From a virus, in the IMG/VR virus record IMGVR_UViG_3300007535_000007, positions 1-53,072 of that record: a stretch of 53,072 bases of DNA; one strand, written 5' to 3'. Every line of letters begins with the position of its first letter. The stretch's first letter is position 1. Below, piece after piece: positions 8,898-16,379 of this stretch. The notes below the pieces were generated by a model. The model was not told the origin of the DNA. It was given only the letters and a program-made list of their open reading frames with translations, and searched no databases. The position numbers were made by a program, and so were the translations under genes.

Positions 8898-9528
8898 TGG
8901 GCGTTTCATTTTTCTGACGTAAAAAATCGTTCGTCTTGCTGAATGGACGACTACCGAAGAATCCACGGTAGGCGGAGAGTGGTGATGGGTGCGCAGCCTT
9001 TAAGACACAGTGGCGGGCGCTGTCTATCATCGTCTCATACCGCTGCGCCTTCTTGCCCCATAGGATGAAGACGATGCCGTCGCGGTCGTTTAGAGTTTCA
9101 ATCACCTCCTTCGTTAGCTCGTCCCACCCTAGATCAAGATGCGATCCAGATCTGCCTTCTATGACGGTAAGACAGGTGTTGAGGAGGAGGACGCCTTGTT
9201 CCGCCCAGTCAGTAAGGTCGCCGTTACTTCTAGTTACTCCGACGTCTGTTTCAAGTTCTATGAAAATGTTTTGTAGAGACTTAGGTAACGGCGACACGTT
9301 CTTTTCAACTGAGAAGGCTAATCCGTTCGCGTGTCCTTTTGTTGGATAAGGGTCTTGTCCTAAAATACAAACCTTTACATTGTTCAACGGCGTTTTATCA
9401 AAAGCGGACATAATATTACTTACCGCTGGTAAGATACTTTCACCATTATTCATGTCTTTCACGAGATGTTCGACGATATCCTTTTTATAGATATCACTCT
9501 TAAAGAATGGCAAGTCAGTCCAGTTCAA
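8878..9528 (-). CDS. ung: uracil-DNA glycosylase, family 1
   Basis: 216 residues, usual length. Water-activating loop GQDPYP at 57-62 (Asp59), LLLNTCLTV near 114-122, and the minor-groove loop HPSPLSAYRGF near 179-189 are intact. It removes uracil from DNA, so this phage's genome presumably contains thymine rather than uracil, consistent with its own thymidylate synthase. Confidence 0.96.
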   Translation of the reverse strand: MNWTDLPFFKSDIYKKDIVEHLVKDMNNGESILPAVSNIMSAFDKTPLNNVKVCILGQDPYPTKGHANGLAFSVEKNVSPLPKSLQNIFIELETDVGVTRSNGDLTDWAEQGVLLLNTCLTVIEGRSGSHLDLGWDELTKEVIETLNDRDGIVFILWGKKAQRYETMIDSARHCVLKAAHPSPLSAYRGFFGSRPFSKTNDFLRQKNETPIDWGEK

Positions 9529-9532
9529 AAGA

Positions 9533-9925
9533 TTAGTCCATTGACCATGCGCAATCTATCACTCGAAGATCATCTGGGTCAACTTCATAGTGATTATAAA
9601 ACACGGTGCTATAGTCTCGAAATTTCCACCCGTTTTCTTCTGTATAGCCCTCTGATATCAAATGTTGATAAACATCATCGGGCGTGACGTATGTTCTTCC
9701 TCCAAGAGATTGAATAAACGTCATCTTGTTTTTTAGATATTTACATGCCAATTCTTCTTGGAAAATCTGACAGAGCAAAGATAGTTTTTCATCTGATGAT
9801 AAACTGTCGACCTTGTCAAAAAGATCCGTTCTATCTTGAAACCCGGCTTTTTTCCAAGCTAGTTGAGTTCCGATAGCTTTCAGTTGACTGTCAGGAATAA
9901 AGCATTTCTTCTTGGTATTACTCAT
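9533..9925 (-). CDS. unknown protein; possible small clamp-loader subunit by position
   Basis: 130 residues from MSNTKKK; the ATG overlaps the end of the clamp-loader ATPase gene by eight bases (ATGAGTAA), so the two are coupled. In T4 the large subunit gene 44 is followed directly by gene 62, the small subunit. The sequence, mainly helical, shows no obvious similarity to gp62, so this is a suggestion from gene order only. Confidence 0.7.
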   Translation of the reverse strand: MSNTKKKCFIPDSQLKAIGTQLAWKKAGFQDRTDLFDKVDSLSSDEKLSLLCQIFQEELACKYLKNKMTFIQSLGGRTYVTPDDVYQHLISEGYTEENGWKFRDYSTVFYNHYEVDPDDLRVIDCAWSMD

Positions 9926-10844
9926 TTGACAGCAATTCCAACTCACATAGACATGCAGACAGATTAATCTCTGGGTCGGCAACCATTGTATGATTGACTA
10001 GTGCATTTCGAATAATGAGAATAGATTTCATCTGCTTCTCGTCACTATCGCCCCAGTATTCGAGGTGCTCGTAGAAGTGGCGATATACATCCTCATATTC
10101 TTCCATCGGCACCTGTTTGCATATCAGCTGCCTTGCTTCTTTAATTTTTCCTTCACGAAAGAGCGCAACCATTTGTAGTTTATATTCGCTGTCGCCCAAT
10201 TCTTCCGTATGAGGTTTCTCTAAATGCCCTGTCTGAGAATTTTGTTGGCTAAGACCGATGCATTTTCTCATATCAGGATAAGTAGACTCTACATATAAAT
10301 CAAGCGTATCGAGATCAAACTCTACACCTTCCTCAATGAGGATGTTGGCAACTCTTGCTGTGAATTCGGTACGGTCAAGCTTCTCGATATGAAAACCTTG
10401 GCACCTGCTATGAATAGCTGGGATAATCTTATGAGGATAATTGCAAGTTAGAATAAAGCGGCAACTATTGCTGAACCGTTCCATAACACCGCGTAAAGCA
10501 GCCTGAGCATTAGGACTGAGATAATCGGCCTCATCTAATAGCACATACCGAAAGTCACTAAATGCCATTAATGATGCGAAGTTGGTAATACGATTACGAA
10601 CTTCTTCCACACCGTTTTCTGTCGAGCCGTTGATGAACATAATATCACCGGGATCAACACCCAATTCATTCAGTAGCACTTTGGCGAGTGTGGTCTTACC
10701 TGTTCCGGCGGCACCGCTAAATAGAAGATGCGGAATGGCACCTGATTGTAACCAACTTCCAACTTGGTTCTTTTGTTCGTCATCTCTAAAGACATAGTCT
10801 CCCATCTTTTGTGGTCTATGCTTCTCTACCCAAAGTTCTCTCAT
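9918..10844 (-). CDS. sliding-clamp loader large subunit (gp44/RFC-type AAA+ ATPase)
   Basis: 308 residues. Starts LWVEKHRPQKMGDYV, typical for RFC/gp44. Walker A SGAAGTGKT at about 43-51, Walker B LLDEAD at 102-107, sensor 1 LTCNYP at about 132-137, and the arginine-finger SRC motif at 146-148 are all present, with a C-terminal helical collar. It opens the sliding clamp and loads it at primer ends during replication. GGAG precedes the ATG. Best single indicator of a T4-like replication system in the window. Confidence 0.93.
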   Translation of the reverse strand: MRELWVEKHRPQKMGDYVFRDDEQKNQVGSWLQSGAIPHLLFSGAAGTGKTTLAKVLLNELGVDPGDIMFINGSTENGVEEVRNRITNFASLMAFSDFRYVLLDEADYLSPNAQAALRGVMERFSNSCRFILTCNYPHKIIPAIHSRCQGFHIEKLDRTEFTARVANILIEEGVEFDLDTLDLYVESTYPDMRKCIGLSQQNSQTGHLEKPHTEELGDSEYKLQMVALFREGKIKEARQLICKQVPMEEYEDVYRHFYEHLEYWGDSDEKQMKSILIIRNALVNHTMVADPEINLSACLCELELLSNE

Positions 10845-10856
10845 TGTGCGCTCCGC

Positions 10857-11201
10857 TTAAAGTTTAACATTAAATTTTGTTTCTTGGTTGATGATCATTT
10901 TGCCAAATGCATGCCATAATGGCTCGGTGTCTTCAGAAGAACAGTACCCAACATCTATATAATCTCCACAAATCTGCAAATCTATATATACTCGATTTTC
11001 TGCTTTATCAATCGGTATACTAACCGACACAGGGTATCGAGGGCGAAGGTTCTTGAGCGCTTCTATTTCTTCTTCGGTATATCGAAGTCGAACTAAAAAT
11101 TCTAATTTTTGAAGATGCTTCTGAAGTTCTTCGTCCTCCTTTGCAGATAATAAGGAGATAAGTTCTTCAATTGATAGATTGTCTTCTGTGTCGTTACTCA
11201 T
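10857..11201 (-). CDS. unknown protein under a palindromic promoter
   Basis: 114 residues, acidic helical N-terminal half (EELISLLSAKEDEELQ) and beta-rich C-terminal half. No family recognised. First gene of the unit leading into the clamp loader. The bases before the ATG form one arm of a 12-bp perfect inverted repeat and there is no Shine-Dalgarno, so its translation and transcription are probably specially controlled. Confidence 0.75.
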   Translation of the reverse strand: MSNDTEDNLSIEELISLLSAKEDEELQKHLQKLEFLVRLRYTEEEIEALKNLRPRYPVSVSIPIDKAENRVYIDLQICGDYIDVGYCSSEDTEPLWHAFGKMIINQETKFNVKL

Positions 11202-11204
11202 GAA

Positions 11205-11231
11205 ATATGGTTATAGTTACTATAACCATAT
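11205..11231. promoter_or_regulatory. perfect 12-bp inverted repeat, operator-like
   Basis: Arms ATATGGTTATAG and CTATAACCATAT with a 3-base centre, ending three bases before the ATG at 11201 and spanning the predicted transcription start of the promoter at 11230-11258. As RNA it would form a hairpin hiding the start. Confidence 0.6.
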
Positions 11232-11258
11232 ATTATTGGATTTGAGGCTAAATGTCAA
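11230..11258 (-). promoter_or_regulatory. sigma70-like promoter
   Basis: TTGACA (11258-11253), 17-base spacer, TAATAT (11235-11230) on the minus strand. The -35 is consensus, the -10 is weak. It overlaps the palindrome by two bases and drives the 11201 gene. Confidence 0.5.
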
Positions 11259-11259
11259 A

Positions 11260-11787
11260 TCAAGAGTAACGCGCAGCAAACTCTACTGGGCATTCGTCTG
11301 CAACCATAATGAAAGGGTCTGGCCACTCAACTCCCCATAGGGTTACTTCTTCACCGTCAGAATTTAAAATTGTCATACCACGAGTCCAACGCCCGTGTTC
11401 TACCAAAACCCACTTACCCGGTGCTAGCTCATCGTCATGTACATCAGGACCAATGGCATAAATTTGTGCCCATCGAGGACGAACGCCCTCGCTCTTTCTG
11501 TTGTCGTCTGTCAGAACAATACCGCCTTTAGTGAGCCGCTCGCCCTTCTCCATATTCCAAATCAAAATCTTATTGTTTATTGCTTTCGCTTTCATCTGTG
11601 CGTGTTCCTCTAGTAAGTATGATAATAGTTCGGGATTAATTTCAGGATCTTTAAGGATCGCATGACACATTGTCGCTTCCCGTTTTTCGGGCGGTAATGA
11701 TTGAAGATCTTTACATAACTGAGTAGTCTTTTCTTTAGATCTATTTTGGGTCTCTAATAGACTGACTATGTATTCTAGACTATTCAT
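11260..11787 (-). CDS. GroES-like co-chaperonin with extra N-terminal helical domain
   Basis: 175 residues from the ATG at 11787, which overlaps the previous stop by eight bases. Residues about 1-75 are helical. The C-terminal about 95 residues read like a GroES/T4 gp31 barrel: LTKGGIVLTDDNRK with a mobile-loop-like segment, QIYAIGPDV, GKWVLVEHG, and a final EEVTLWGVEWPDPFIMVADE strand pair. T4 gp31 replaces GroES to fold its capsid protein in GroEL; a similar role is likely. The helical N-terminal extension is unusual. No GroEL is seen in the window. Confidence 0.6.
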   Translation of the reverse strand: MNSLEYIVSLLETQNRSKEKTTQLCKDLQSLPPEKREATMCHAILKDPEINPELLSYLLEEHAQMKAKAINNKILIWNMEKGERLTKGGIVLTDDNRKSEGVRPRWAQIYAIGPDVHDDELAPGKWVLVEHGRWTRGMTILNSDGEEVTLWGVEWPDPFIMVADECPVEFAARYS

Positions 11788-12025
11788 TAAAATATCGACG
11801 TGGTATATCTTGTAACCCATCCAAAACCTGTGCAATCGTCTTTTTAGGTAGCTTGGTGCTGTTATGCAACAAAACGACAATTGCTTCGTATTGCAGCCCC
11901 GATGCCATTAACCCTTCCAGCACGGCCTGCATCTTCTTCACATCATCGTGCAAGCGGACAATCGACTCATATTTTTCAAATGTGCCGTCTAGACGCTTTA
12001 CGAATTCTGTCTTCGGTTCAATCAT
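11780..12025 (-). CDS. unknown small protein
   Basis: 81 residues, mostly helical with a heptad-like middle (VRLHDDVKKMQAVLEGLM). Its stop overlaps the GroES-like start and its ATG abuts the previous stop, placing it in the operon 12.0-11.3 kb. Function unknown. Confidence 0.75.
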   Translation of the reverse strand: MIEPKTEFVKRLDGTFEKYESIVRLHDDVKKMQAVLEGLMASGLQYEAIVVLLHNSTKLPKKTIAQVLDGLQDIPRRYFNE

Positions 12026-12384
12026 TAATCGCTCTTCTTCTTTCTTGATGAGGTTTTCTTGACCTCGATAGAACCGTCTTCCATCGTAACTTCTTCATAG
12101 CTCGTTCCATCTTCACGAGTTTTGATTTTGCCTTCAACCTTGCCAGCAGGCTCTTCTCGGTCTACAGTTGGCTTTGGACGGACCGAGCCTTTTGTTACCT
12201 GCTTGGTGGCTTTATGATAAGGCGCCACACGCTCGGAAACCGGTTGAACAATGCGACCGCCGCGGACCTTATCTCCACGAGCATTGACACCCATGTTACC
12301 AGATGCAATAGTCTTATCATTTTCCATTCGTATCTCGTCCATGTTAACGAGTTGCCCTTTGGCTGTTCTATATGTTTTTCCCAT
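12025..12384 (-). CDS. conserved-looking basic phage protein
   Basis: 119 residues. The first 50 (GKTYRTAKGQLVNMDEIRM, then NARGDKVRGGRIVQP) look like a small protein I associate with T4-like phages but cannot name; the rest is Lys/Glu-rich, ending in a basic RKKK tail, and is probably disordered. Starts within the end of the YdcH-like gene. Confidence 0.75.
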   Translation of the reverse strand: MGKTYRTAKGQLVNMDEIRMENDKTIASGNMGVNARGDKVRGGRIVQPVSERVAPYHKATKQVTKGSVRPKPTVDREEPAGKVEGKIKTREDGTSYEEVTMEDGSIEVKKTSSRKKKSD

Positions 12385-12547
12385 TTCTATTCTCCAATTC
12401 CTTTATCTCATCTTTTAGTAAAAGACGTTTATGCTTCATCGTATTTAGTTCATCATCAGATGCGTAGTTATTATAAGCTTCGGATATTTCTTTATCTAAC
12501 TCTGCATGTTGCCTCTTTAATTCTCCCAAATACTCGACGGTATGCAT
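12368..12547 (-). CDS. YdcH/DUF465-like helical hairpin protein
   Basis: 59 residues, reading ...LGELKRQHAELDKEI... then NTMKHKRLLLKDEIKELE. This is the DUF465 (YdcH) pattern: an antiparallel helical hairpin with H-x-x-L-D-x-x-I and a conserved LK-x-x-x-L-x-LKDEI block. Function of the family is unknown. The gene overlaps the next one by 17 bases in another frame. GGAG is present upstream. Confidence 0.7.
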   Translation of the reverse strand: MHTVEYLGELKRQHAELDKEISEAYNNYASDDELNTMKHKRLLLKDEIKELENRNGKNI

Positions 12548-12556
12548 AATGTTCTC

Positions 12557-13087
12557 CTATTTTAAAAATTCCTCAATCGGAAGTTCGTATTTTAAACTAT
12601 TGATTTTATGTACGCCCAACAGATATAGCGTATACGATGCAACGCTGGACCCACGCCCAACGCCCCATATAATATCTTTCTCCCTCATATAATCGACCAG
12701 GTAGGCCAGAAACTGAAGGACTGGAATGAGCTGTCGTTCTTCGAAAAGCAACATTTCAGCCTCCACTCGTTGCCTCTCATCGTCTGTCTTGCAGCGACTA
12801 AGAACCAGGTCACGAATGTCCATCGCCTTATATCTTTCTGGGATCCGCCAATCACCAGCCCGGTCTGCATGGTAGGTCTCGGCGTCCAGGCCATCCTCGA
12901 CCGGTGACCGCACCCTGGTGTCACGACCGAGCACCTTCTCCGACCATCTGTTGAATCTCGCCCTTTCATCTTCATCTACCACAACACAACCATCAAGGCG
13001 ATGCCCTCGGAGACAGGCGTCAACACCCTCCGCGACCCCAATCAGAGCATTCCCATACTGATCGATTTTTACTTTTCGGGCTTCCAT
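12557..13087 (-). CDS. DNA polymerase III alpha-subunit (DnaE) fragment-like protein
   Basis: 176 residues. The last 70 match the part of the C-family polymerase palm that precedes the active site: helical FLAYLVDYMREKDIIWGVG, then GRGSSVASYTLYLLGV, then LKYELPIEEFL. In DnaE the next motif holds the catalytic Asp pair (DFDIDF), and here the protein ends just before it. There is no PHP domain. It therefore cannot polymerise; it may bind nucleotide or primer, or interact with the host polymerase. The reading frame is intact and embedded in an operon, so it is not an obvious decaying pseudogene. Confidence 0.65.
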   Translation of the reverse strand: MEARKVKIDQYGNALIGVAEGVDACLRGHRLDGCVVVDEDERARFNRWSEKVLGRDTRVRSPVEDGLDAETYHADRAGDWRIPERYKAMDIRDLVLSRCKTDDERQRVEAEMLLFEERQLIPVLQFLAYLVDYMREKDIIWGVGRGSSVASYTLYLLGVHKINSLKYELPIEEFLK

Positions 13088-13722
13088 GTATCCATTGTAA
13101 TGATGTCTGCTTCATTTGTCAAGAACGCCTTTTCAATCTCTTTCAAAGGGTCGCCTGCGACTAACTCAGCAAAATATTCATCCTTGCTATCTTCTTTTGT
13201 GAAGTCAACCGTTTCAATCGTCTCTCGTTCCCACCAGGGCTTTTTATAGGCTGCTTCTACACCCAGATATTCAATGCCAGGGAGCAATCCATCTAAATCA
13301 CCGGCGACCATCCGCTTGATGTTTCCTGTATCGCTGCTCCAAAGGGTGACATTTACAATTAGCAGATTGTTTCCGACAATTGCTCGTATTTTTGAAAGAA
13401 TTAATGATGCTACTAGAACATCGTCTGGCTCCCCTGGAGACTTAAAGAGGACGTTGTCTACTTCTTCTTCAAGAAGGTGAACAATGTCTGAATCATTATT
13501 AATGAGGATGGTATCATTTAATGCAATTTCCATCCATGCCTTAATCTTGCCAAAACCAAGAGCCGCAGATTCTACAGATTTTTCCGTATGCGGCTTAGGT
13601 GCCACAACAACCTCAAGATTAAATTCACATGGTGTAATATGAGTATTGATAATACGAGTAGCAGGAAATGTGTGTGGCAAAGTTACAATTGTATGAAACG
13701 GTCCAAGATCATGACTCGTCAT
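13069..13722 (-). CDS. unknown protein
   Basis: 217 residues, mixed alpha/beta, beta-rich first half. I recognise no motif. Overlaps its neighbours on both sides (14 and 19 bases), so it belongs to the operon carrying the DnaE-like fragment. Confidence 0.75.
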   Translation of the reverse strand: MTSHDLGPFHTIVTLPHTFPATRIINTHITPCEFNLEVVVAPKPHTEKSVESAALGFGKIKAWMEIALNDTILINNDSDIVHLLEEEVDNVLFKSPGEPDDVLVASLILSKIRAIVGNNLLIVNVTLWSSDTGNIKRMVAGDLDGLLPGIEYLGVEAAYKKPWWERETIETVDFTKEDSKDEYFAELVAGDPLKEIEKAFLTNEADIITMDTWKPEK

Positions 13723-13987
13723 CGGGCTTCCTTAGATTCGAGATATCTCTGACTTCCCCGATTTCAATGGCTCCGTCGGGACTCTTTTCTAAATATTCTT
13801 CATGTTTATGTTTTGCAATTCGAGTTTGGTACTCGTCTTGATATGTCTCATACTGAAGCATTGCGCTTTCGTACATGGTTGTCTGCCCTACACCTAGAGC
13901 GTAGGCAGCAACTTCGTGACATCTATTCATTTTTTTCAACAGGTCTTCGTCCGTCAATGACGAAGCATTGATAAAAGGATGATCCAT
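13709..13987 (-). CDS. small conserved-looking phage protein
   Basis: 92 residues: HPFINASSLTDEDLLKKMN start, a helical middle with a YETYQDEYQTR segment. This resembles short helical proteins common in T4-like phages whose role is unknown. It is the first gene after an intrinsic terminator. Confidence 0.75.
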   Translation of the reverse strand: MDHPFINASSLTDEDLLKKMNRCHEVAAYALGVGQTTMYESAMLQYETYQDEYQTRIAKHKHEEYLEKSPDGAIEIGEVRDISNLRKPDDES

Positions 13988-14012
13988 ATATATGTGTCCT
14001 ATGTGTAAAGCA

Positions 14013-14030
14013 GGGGGTCCGAAGACCCCC
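14013..14030 (-). terminator. hairpin terminator with UUCG loop
   Basis: Seven-base-pair GC stem GGGGGTC/GACCCCC closing a TTCG loop on the minus strand, six bases after the stop of the small membrane-protein gene. UUCG tetraloops are exceptionally stable. The following T-run is short (CTGCTTT), so termination may be partial. Confidence 0.6.
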
Positions 14031-14035
14031 GCTCA

Positions 14036-14179
14036 TTAACGCTCTTGTTGATTGTCGTCGTTGCCAGGAAGCCCACCGCCGTTTCCGCCGGTGCTATCCT
14101 TTTTGGCCGTTACCTTCTTATACATAAAGTAAACGATGCCTAGAGCAACAATAATTCCTAATACTGCTTGAATTTCCAT
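14036..14179 (-). CDS. 47-residue membrane protein
   Basis: Begins MEIQAVLGIIVALGIVYFMY: one membrane helix followed by a Lys-rich patch (positive-inside) and a Gly/Asn/Asp/Gln-rich tail. GGAGG lies seven bases before the ATG, in a leader following a late promoter, and a UUCG hairpin closes the gene, so it is a monocistronic late transcript. A small late membrane protein could serve in lysis (holin-like), but that is a guess. Confidence 0.75.
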   Translation of the reverse strand: MEIQAVLGIIVALGIVYFMYKKVTAKKDSTGGNGGGLPGNDDNQQER

Positions 14180-14202
14180 AGTATTCCTCCATTGTTGTTA
14201 GT

Positions 14203-14210
14203 TATTTATC
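14203..14210 (-). promoter_or_regulatory. late promoter GATAAATA
   Basis: Perfect octamer 23 bases before the 14179 ATG, overlapping the stop of the previous gene. Leader carries GGAGG. Confidence 0.65.
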
Positions 14211-14616
14211 AGAGTTTGTAATCTGTGCCCCATCGTTGTTTTAGCTTTTTCAGATTTTCTTCTTGTTCCATCAGGTCCATATATGTACCAGAATCGATCG
14301 TGTAGGTGCCAACTTCCGGAGTTGTAGAAGGTCCTGTCGTAGTCCACTGTGGGCCCGTTTGCCTTTGATATTTATCAAAGGTGCCAAGAGTGCTGATAAT
14401 CTCTTCTAAGAGGTTAATTCGTCTGTGAAGAGCCTCTTGACTTGCTGCTGCTTTTGCTGTTTTTCTAAAAGGCCCATCACAACAATCATCTGATGTCTCA
14501 GTCATCGAGACCACAAAGAGAAATTTCTTTAATGCTTTCTTTATTCTAGGATCGTCCGACATTAGAGCACGATCCAATGTATCTATTAGCTGTTCATATA
14601 GCTCTTCTTCTTCCAT
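14209..14616 (-). CDS. unknown protein
   Basis: 135 residues; acidic helical N-terminus, a DDCCDG segment in the middle, and a Gly/Thr-rich stretch (QRQTGPQWTTTGPSTT) before a helical end. No family recognised. Confidence 0.75.
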   Translation of the reverse strand: MEEEELYEQLIDTLDRALMSDDPRIKKALKKFLFVVSMTETSDDCCDGPFRKTAKAAASQEALHRRINLLEEIISTLGTFDKYQRQTGPQWTTTGPSTTPEVGTYTIDSGTYMDLMEQEENLKKLKQRWGTDYKL

Positions 14617-14618
14617 TA

Positions 14619-14849
14619 TTAATATTCCTCGGTCAAGTCTTCGTCATCATCTATATCTTCGTTGTGAATATCATACCTATCACAAATATTCTTCACTTCG
14701 TCAGCCAGTTCGAGATCACCTTTATAAGTACCAGTGACATAGAACATTGGAGCAAGCCCTGCATCAACATCGTCCGGGTCCATTGCTGGAACAAAAGAAA
14801 GAAGAAATCGGATGTCTTTCTGAATCTGTTTTGGTAAACTGTCTTTCAT
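14619..14849 (-). CDS. small acidic protein
   Basis: 76 residues with an acidic tail (EDIDDDEDLTEEY). Two bases before the next gene. Function unknown. Confidence 0.75.
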   Translation of the reverse strand: MKDSLPKQIQKDIRFLLSFVPAMDPDDVDAGLAPMFYVTGTYKGDLELADEVKNICDRYDIHNEDIDDDEDLTEEY

Positions 14850-14880
14850 ATCATTGCCTTAATGATTATTAATACTAAGT

Positions 14881-15252
14881 TTAACGCATTATGGTCGAGA
14901 TGTCAAGAAGTTCTTCGGCTTCATCAAATAGGTAACGATAGAACATTGAACCGGACAGCGATTCTCGAATCGAGCGGCGCAGTAAGAGTAACTTTGTACC
15001 ATCTTCTTGAAAAGCTGCCACCATAATTTCTCCAGGTTCTAAATAGTGTCTGATGTCATCACCTTTGAGCGAAAAAGATTTTTCTACACCGTATATAATT
15101 GCTTGAGTAAAAAATTCCTTCTCAAAAGTACCGGAAAGAACAGGACTAGGAAAAATATATTCTAAAAGACTTAACGCACGAACAATTTTAAATGTTTTTA
15201 ATGGAATCGGTTGTCCTAGCTCCACGCAAAAGACAATTTTCGACATATCCAT
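14881..15252 (-). CDS. unknown protein
   Basis: 123 residues, beta-rich with two helical segments; ATG at 15252 or 15246. Follows the next gene by four bases. No motif recognised. Confidence 0.75.
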   Translation of the reverse strand: MDMSKIVFCVELGQPIPLKTFKIVRALSLLEYIFPSPVLSGTFEKEFFTQAIIYGVEKSFSLKGDDIRHYLEPGEIMVAAFQEDGTKLLLLRRSIRESLSGSMFYRYLFDEAEELLDISTIMR

Positions 15253-15256
15253 CGAA

Positions 15257-15583
15257 CTATACGAGCCCGTCCGAATCTAGCCAGCGAACGAATTCCGTCC
15301 TACCTGCTTCGGTTAGCGACAAACGAACAACTTCTCCAGATTTGATTTCTAATATCTCGTCAATAACAAACATGCGAAAATTCTTTTTCGGTCGAAGAAA
15401 GAACATTTTTTCTTTATGTCCTAGATAGGTAAATAAACCTACTTCTACAAGCTCACGAAGAGTATAGTGATCGTCGTAAATACTTTCATCAGAATATTGA
15501 CTGCCCGATCTCTCCGAAACAACTGGAAGAGGTACATCAGTGCGTAACAAATAATGTAATTCCTCAATTCGTTCTTGATTCAT
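15257..15583 (-). CDS. unknown protein, possibly winged-helix-like
   Basis: 108 residues. The order helix, YTLRELVEVGLFTYLG, strands, then VVRLSLTEAGRTEFVRWLD is compatible with a winged-helix fold, but no DNA-binding evidence exists. An AATAAATA late-promoter variant lies 23 bases upstream. Confidence 0.7.
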   Translation of the reverse strand: MNQERIEELHYLLRTDVPLPVVSERSGSQYSDESIYDDHYTLRELVEVGLFTYLGHKEKMFFLRPKKNFRMFVIDEILEIKSGEVVRLSLTEAGRTEFVRWLDSDGLV

Positions 15584-15605
15584 AACGTACCCCTTGTTGG
15601 TCTTC

Positions 15606-15613
15606 TATTTATT
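15606..15613 (-). promoter_or_regulatory. late-promoter variant AATAAATA
   Basis: One-base variant of the octamer, upstream of the 15583 gene, with a leader of about 16 bases (AAGGGG before ATG). Confidence 0.4.
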
Positions 15614-15631
15614 TAGTACGAAAGACAGATT

Positions 15632-15922
15632 TTACTGTATTTGCTTTGCGATTTCTTTCTGTGTTGCTCGACGCTGTTTATTGAGGAAAATTCGAGTCTC
15701 TCGATTTATACTTTCTCGCATATACCAACCAGCATCGATTGATTGAGAGACAGTTCCGCCAAAGATTGCAGCTCCTACTACCGTGCCGATTGCATTAGGA
15801 ATGGAAGAAACGATATCTGAGCCCGTGTCTCCCACATGCTGCGCCCCATGTCTAGCATCATTTGAAACGGTAGCGCAACCGGACATTGCGATGATCGCTA
15901 TTAATAACAGTTTATTTCTCAT
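15632..15922 (-). CDS. lipoprotein with glycine-zipper segment
   Basis: 96 residues from MRNKLLLIAIIAMSGC. A short signal peptide ends in a lipobox (AMSGC, Cys at about 16), so it should be lipidated and placed in a membrane facing the periplasm. The middle (IGTVVGAAIFGGTVSQSIDAG) is a glycine-zipper-like hydrophobic stretch; the end is basic. Might act on the host envelope or in lysis/superinfection exclusion; not an identifiable spanin. The start overlaps the macro-domain gene. Confidence 0.75.
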   Translation of the reverse strand: MRNKLLLIAIIAMSGCATVSNDARHGAQHVGDTGSDIVSSIPNAIGTVVGAAIFGGTVSQSIDAGWYMRESINRETRIFLNKQRRATQKEIAKQIQ

Positions 15923-16379
15923 CATATAACCATAGCGTGACATTGATGTTTGCATCGGAGAAGCTGTTTTTCATCATGTTTATAATCGTGTCTCGATTGC
16001 CGCCACCGAGTCCGCCGCCAACGAGCGGCATATGAAGATCGGCACAAGATACGATGCCTGATTGTGCTATCGCGGCGCTCTCGTTGAACACCTTCTGAAG
16101 TGCGTTGTAGTCCACATAGATATTATCGTCTCTGCCAAATAGGTGTTGCGTGATCCCGTTCAATATGACCAGATTATCAGTTACTGGTGCTACTACCACT
16201 TCGCCAAGATTCAAACCGTGTCGATTGTGCTGGTTGCGGTAGATGGCATACGCCTCTGGGTATTGCATGGCGATAATACGAGCAACGCCGCTACCCATGA
16301 CACCTTGCGCATTACAGCCATGTAGAATATATCCTTCCTTTGCTGTGAACAGATCGCCATTCTGTATTTGAAAACTCAC
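15912..16379 (-). CDS. macro-domain protein (ADP-ribose binding/hydrolase)
   Basis: 155 residues, one complete macro domain. HGCNAQGVMGSGVA at about 20-33 is the adenine/ribose-binding loop with Asn, and PLVGGGLGGGN near 118-128 is the phosphate loop. Macro domains bind ADP-ribose and often remove it from proteins or from ADP-ribose-1''-phosphate. The same window has an ART-like protein, so it may reverse, read or protect from ADP-ribosylation, or counter an ADP-ribose-based defence. Confidence 0.9.
   Translation of the reverse strand: MSFQIQNGDLFTAKEGYILHGCNAQGVMGSGVARIIAMQYPEAYAIYRNQHNRHGLNLGEVVVAPVTDNLVILNGITQHLFGRDDNIYVDYNALQKVFNESAAIAQSGIVSCADLHMPLVGGGLGGGNRDTIINMMKNSFSDANINVTLWLYDEK

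Noticed and set aside
14036-14179. Calling the 47-residue or other small membrane proteins holins or spanins
   Set aside because: Only hydrophobicity and timing support this; no endolysin is nearby and no family motif is visible.
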